From: Pedobacter gandavensis
GTDB taxonomy: Bacteria > Bacteroidota > Bacteroidia > Sphingobacteriales > Sphingobacteriaceae
DNA: 64,000 nucleotides
NCBI RefSeq assembly: GCF_014172405.1
Contig: NZ_WNXC01000003.1
Location: forward strand, 186,001 to 250,000
Reading direction: 5' to 3'
Part shown: one piece after another, positions 63,848 to 64,000 of the stretch
Layout: each line of letters starts with the position of its first letter
Position numbering within the stretch: position 1 is the first letter of the stretch
Notes under the pieces: model-generated
Told to the model about the DNA's origin: nothing
What the model saw: the letters and a program-made list of their open reading frames with translations, nothing else
The model's database searches: none
Translations under genes and position numbers: made by a program

Positions 63848-64000
63848 TTAGTGTTTACCAAACAGATAGTTAAGGCCTAAGCGGAATCTTTCCCGTTCTA
63901 CACTATAATAAACATAGCTGGTCATCGAAGTAGGAACAGTATAGCCGGCCAAGAGTTCGATTCTTTTATTCATTACTACCCCTACAGTAACAGGAATTGT
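63848..64000 (-). CDS. C-terminal end of an outer-membrane beta-barrel protein (5' end outside window)
   Basis: The minus frame is open from the window end to TAA at 63848-63850, 50 residues. It reads TIPVTVGVVMNKRIELLAGY, PTSMTSYVYYSVERERFRLG and LNYLFGKH at the end: alternating polar and hydrophobic residues with aromatic girdles, typical of the last strands of a membrane beta-barrel. The gene lies upstream of the rpsF promoter and is transcribed the same way. Function unknown. Confidence 0.65.
   Translation of the reverse strand, partial: TIPVTVGVVMNKRIELLAGYTVPTSMTSYVYYSVERERFRLGLNYLFGKH

Overview
The window looks like a chromosome segment of a Bacteroidota bacterium of the family Sphingobacteriaceae, most likely Pedobacter or a close relative. 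Support comes from two SusC/SusD pairs with a hybrid two-component (HTCS) regulator, a TonB receptor/lipoprotein pair, promoters of the Bacteroidota type (TTTG, about 19 bases, TAnnTTTG), short A/T-rich leaders without strong Shine-Dalgarno sequences, and gene orders such as pheT, coiled-coil gene, zapA, rny. No replicon ends, phage, transposase or CRISPR array was seen. Genus assignment is inference.

Layout. 1-1.2 kb: the end of an acyltransferase gene and a decayed two-gene nucleotidyltransferase module. 1.3-5.7 kb: a TonB-dependent receptor and a beta-helix lipoprotein, each preceded by direct repeats with an 11-base period that resemble Pho boxes. 5.7-13.2 kb: a leftward housekeeping block (Mpo1-like protein, rny, zapA, a coiled-coil protein, pheT, an endonuclease/phosphatase, radC, rpsT). 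13.9-22 kb: rightward purN, purH, then the rod-shape cluster mreB-mreC-mreD-mrdA-rodA. 22-25.2 kb: a repeat-rich coiled-coil protein, tdk and a FemAB-like protein. 25.2-43.1 kb: a polysaccharide utilization locus with HTCS, two SusC/SusD pairs, a beta-helix protein, a lipoprotein stub and a GH2 glycosidase. 43.1-44.3 kb: a Lys/Cys-rich 43-residue protein, ferritin and a conserved-looking unknown. 44.6-45.4 kb: a candidate short RNA and a chimeric gene joining an ECF sigma factor to the tail of a SusD-like protein. 45.6-52.4 kb: a tripartite RND efflux operon led by a DsrE-like protein and a small putative lipoprotein. 52.5-55.8 kb: an unknown lipoprotein, a luciferase-like oxidoreductase and a LacI-type regulator. 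55.9-56.7 kb: two identical tRNA-Phe genes 600 bases apart, each with its own promoter and terminator. 56.8-59.7 kb: two iron-sulfur proteins and a metallo-beta-lactamase-fold protein. 59.7-64 kb: small unknowns, an isoaspartyl peptidase, mtgA, rplI-rpsR-rpsF, and the end of an outer-membrane protein gene.

How the genes work together. The PUL is a sensing, import and degradation unit: the HTCS senses a glycan fragment in the periplasm, the SusC/SusD pairs import oligosaccharides, and the GH2 and beta-helix proteins probably process them. The mre/mrdA/rodA genes drive lateral wall synthesis, and mtgA and the FemAB-like gene add to wall metabolism. The most interesting leads are the possible Pho control of the receptor/lipoprotein pair, the sigma-SusD chimera, the ferritin-side small Cys protein, the promoter-hairpin RNA at 44.6 kb, and the duplicated tRNA-Phe unit. 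Three gene remnants (nucleotidyltransferase, lipoprotein stub, sigma-SusD chimera) suggest that short deletions have been trimming accessory modules here.
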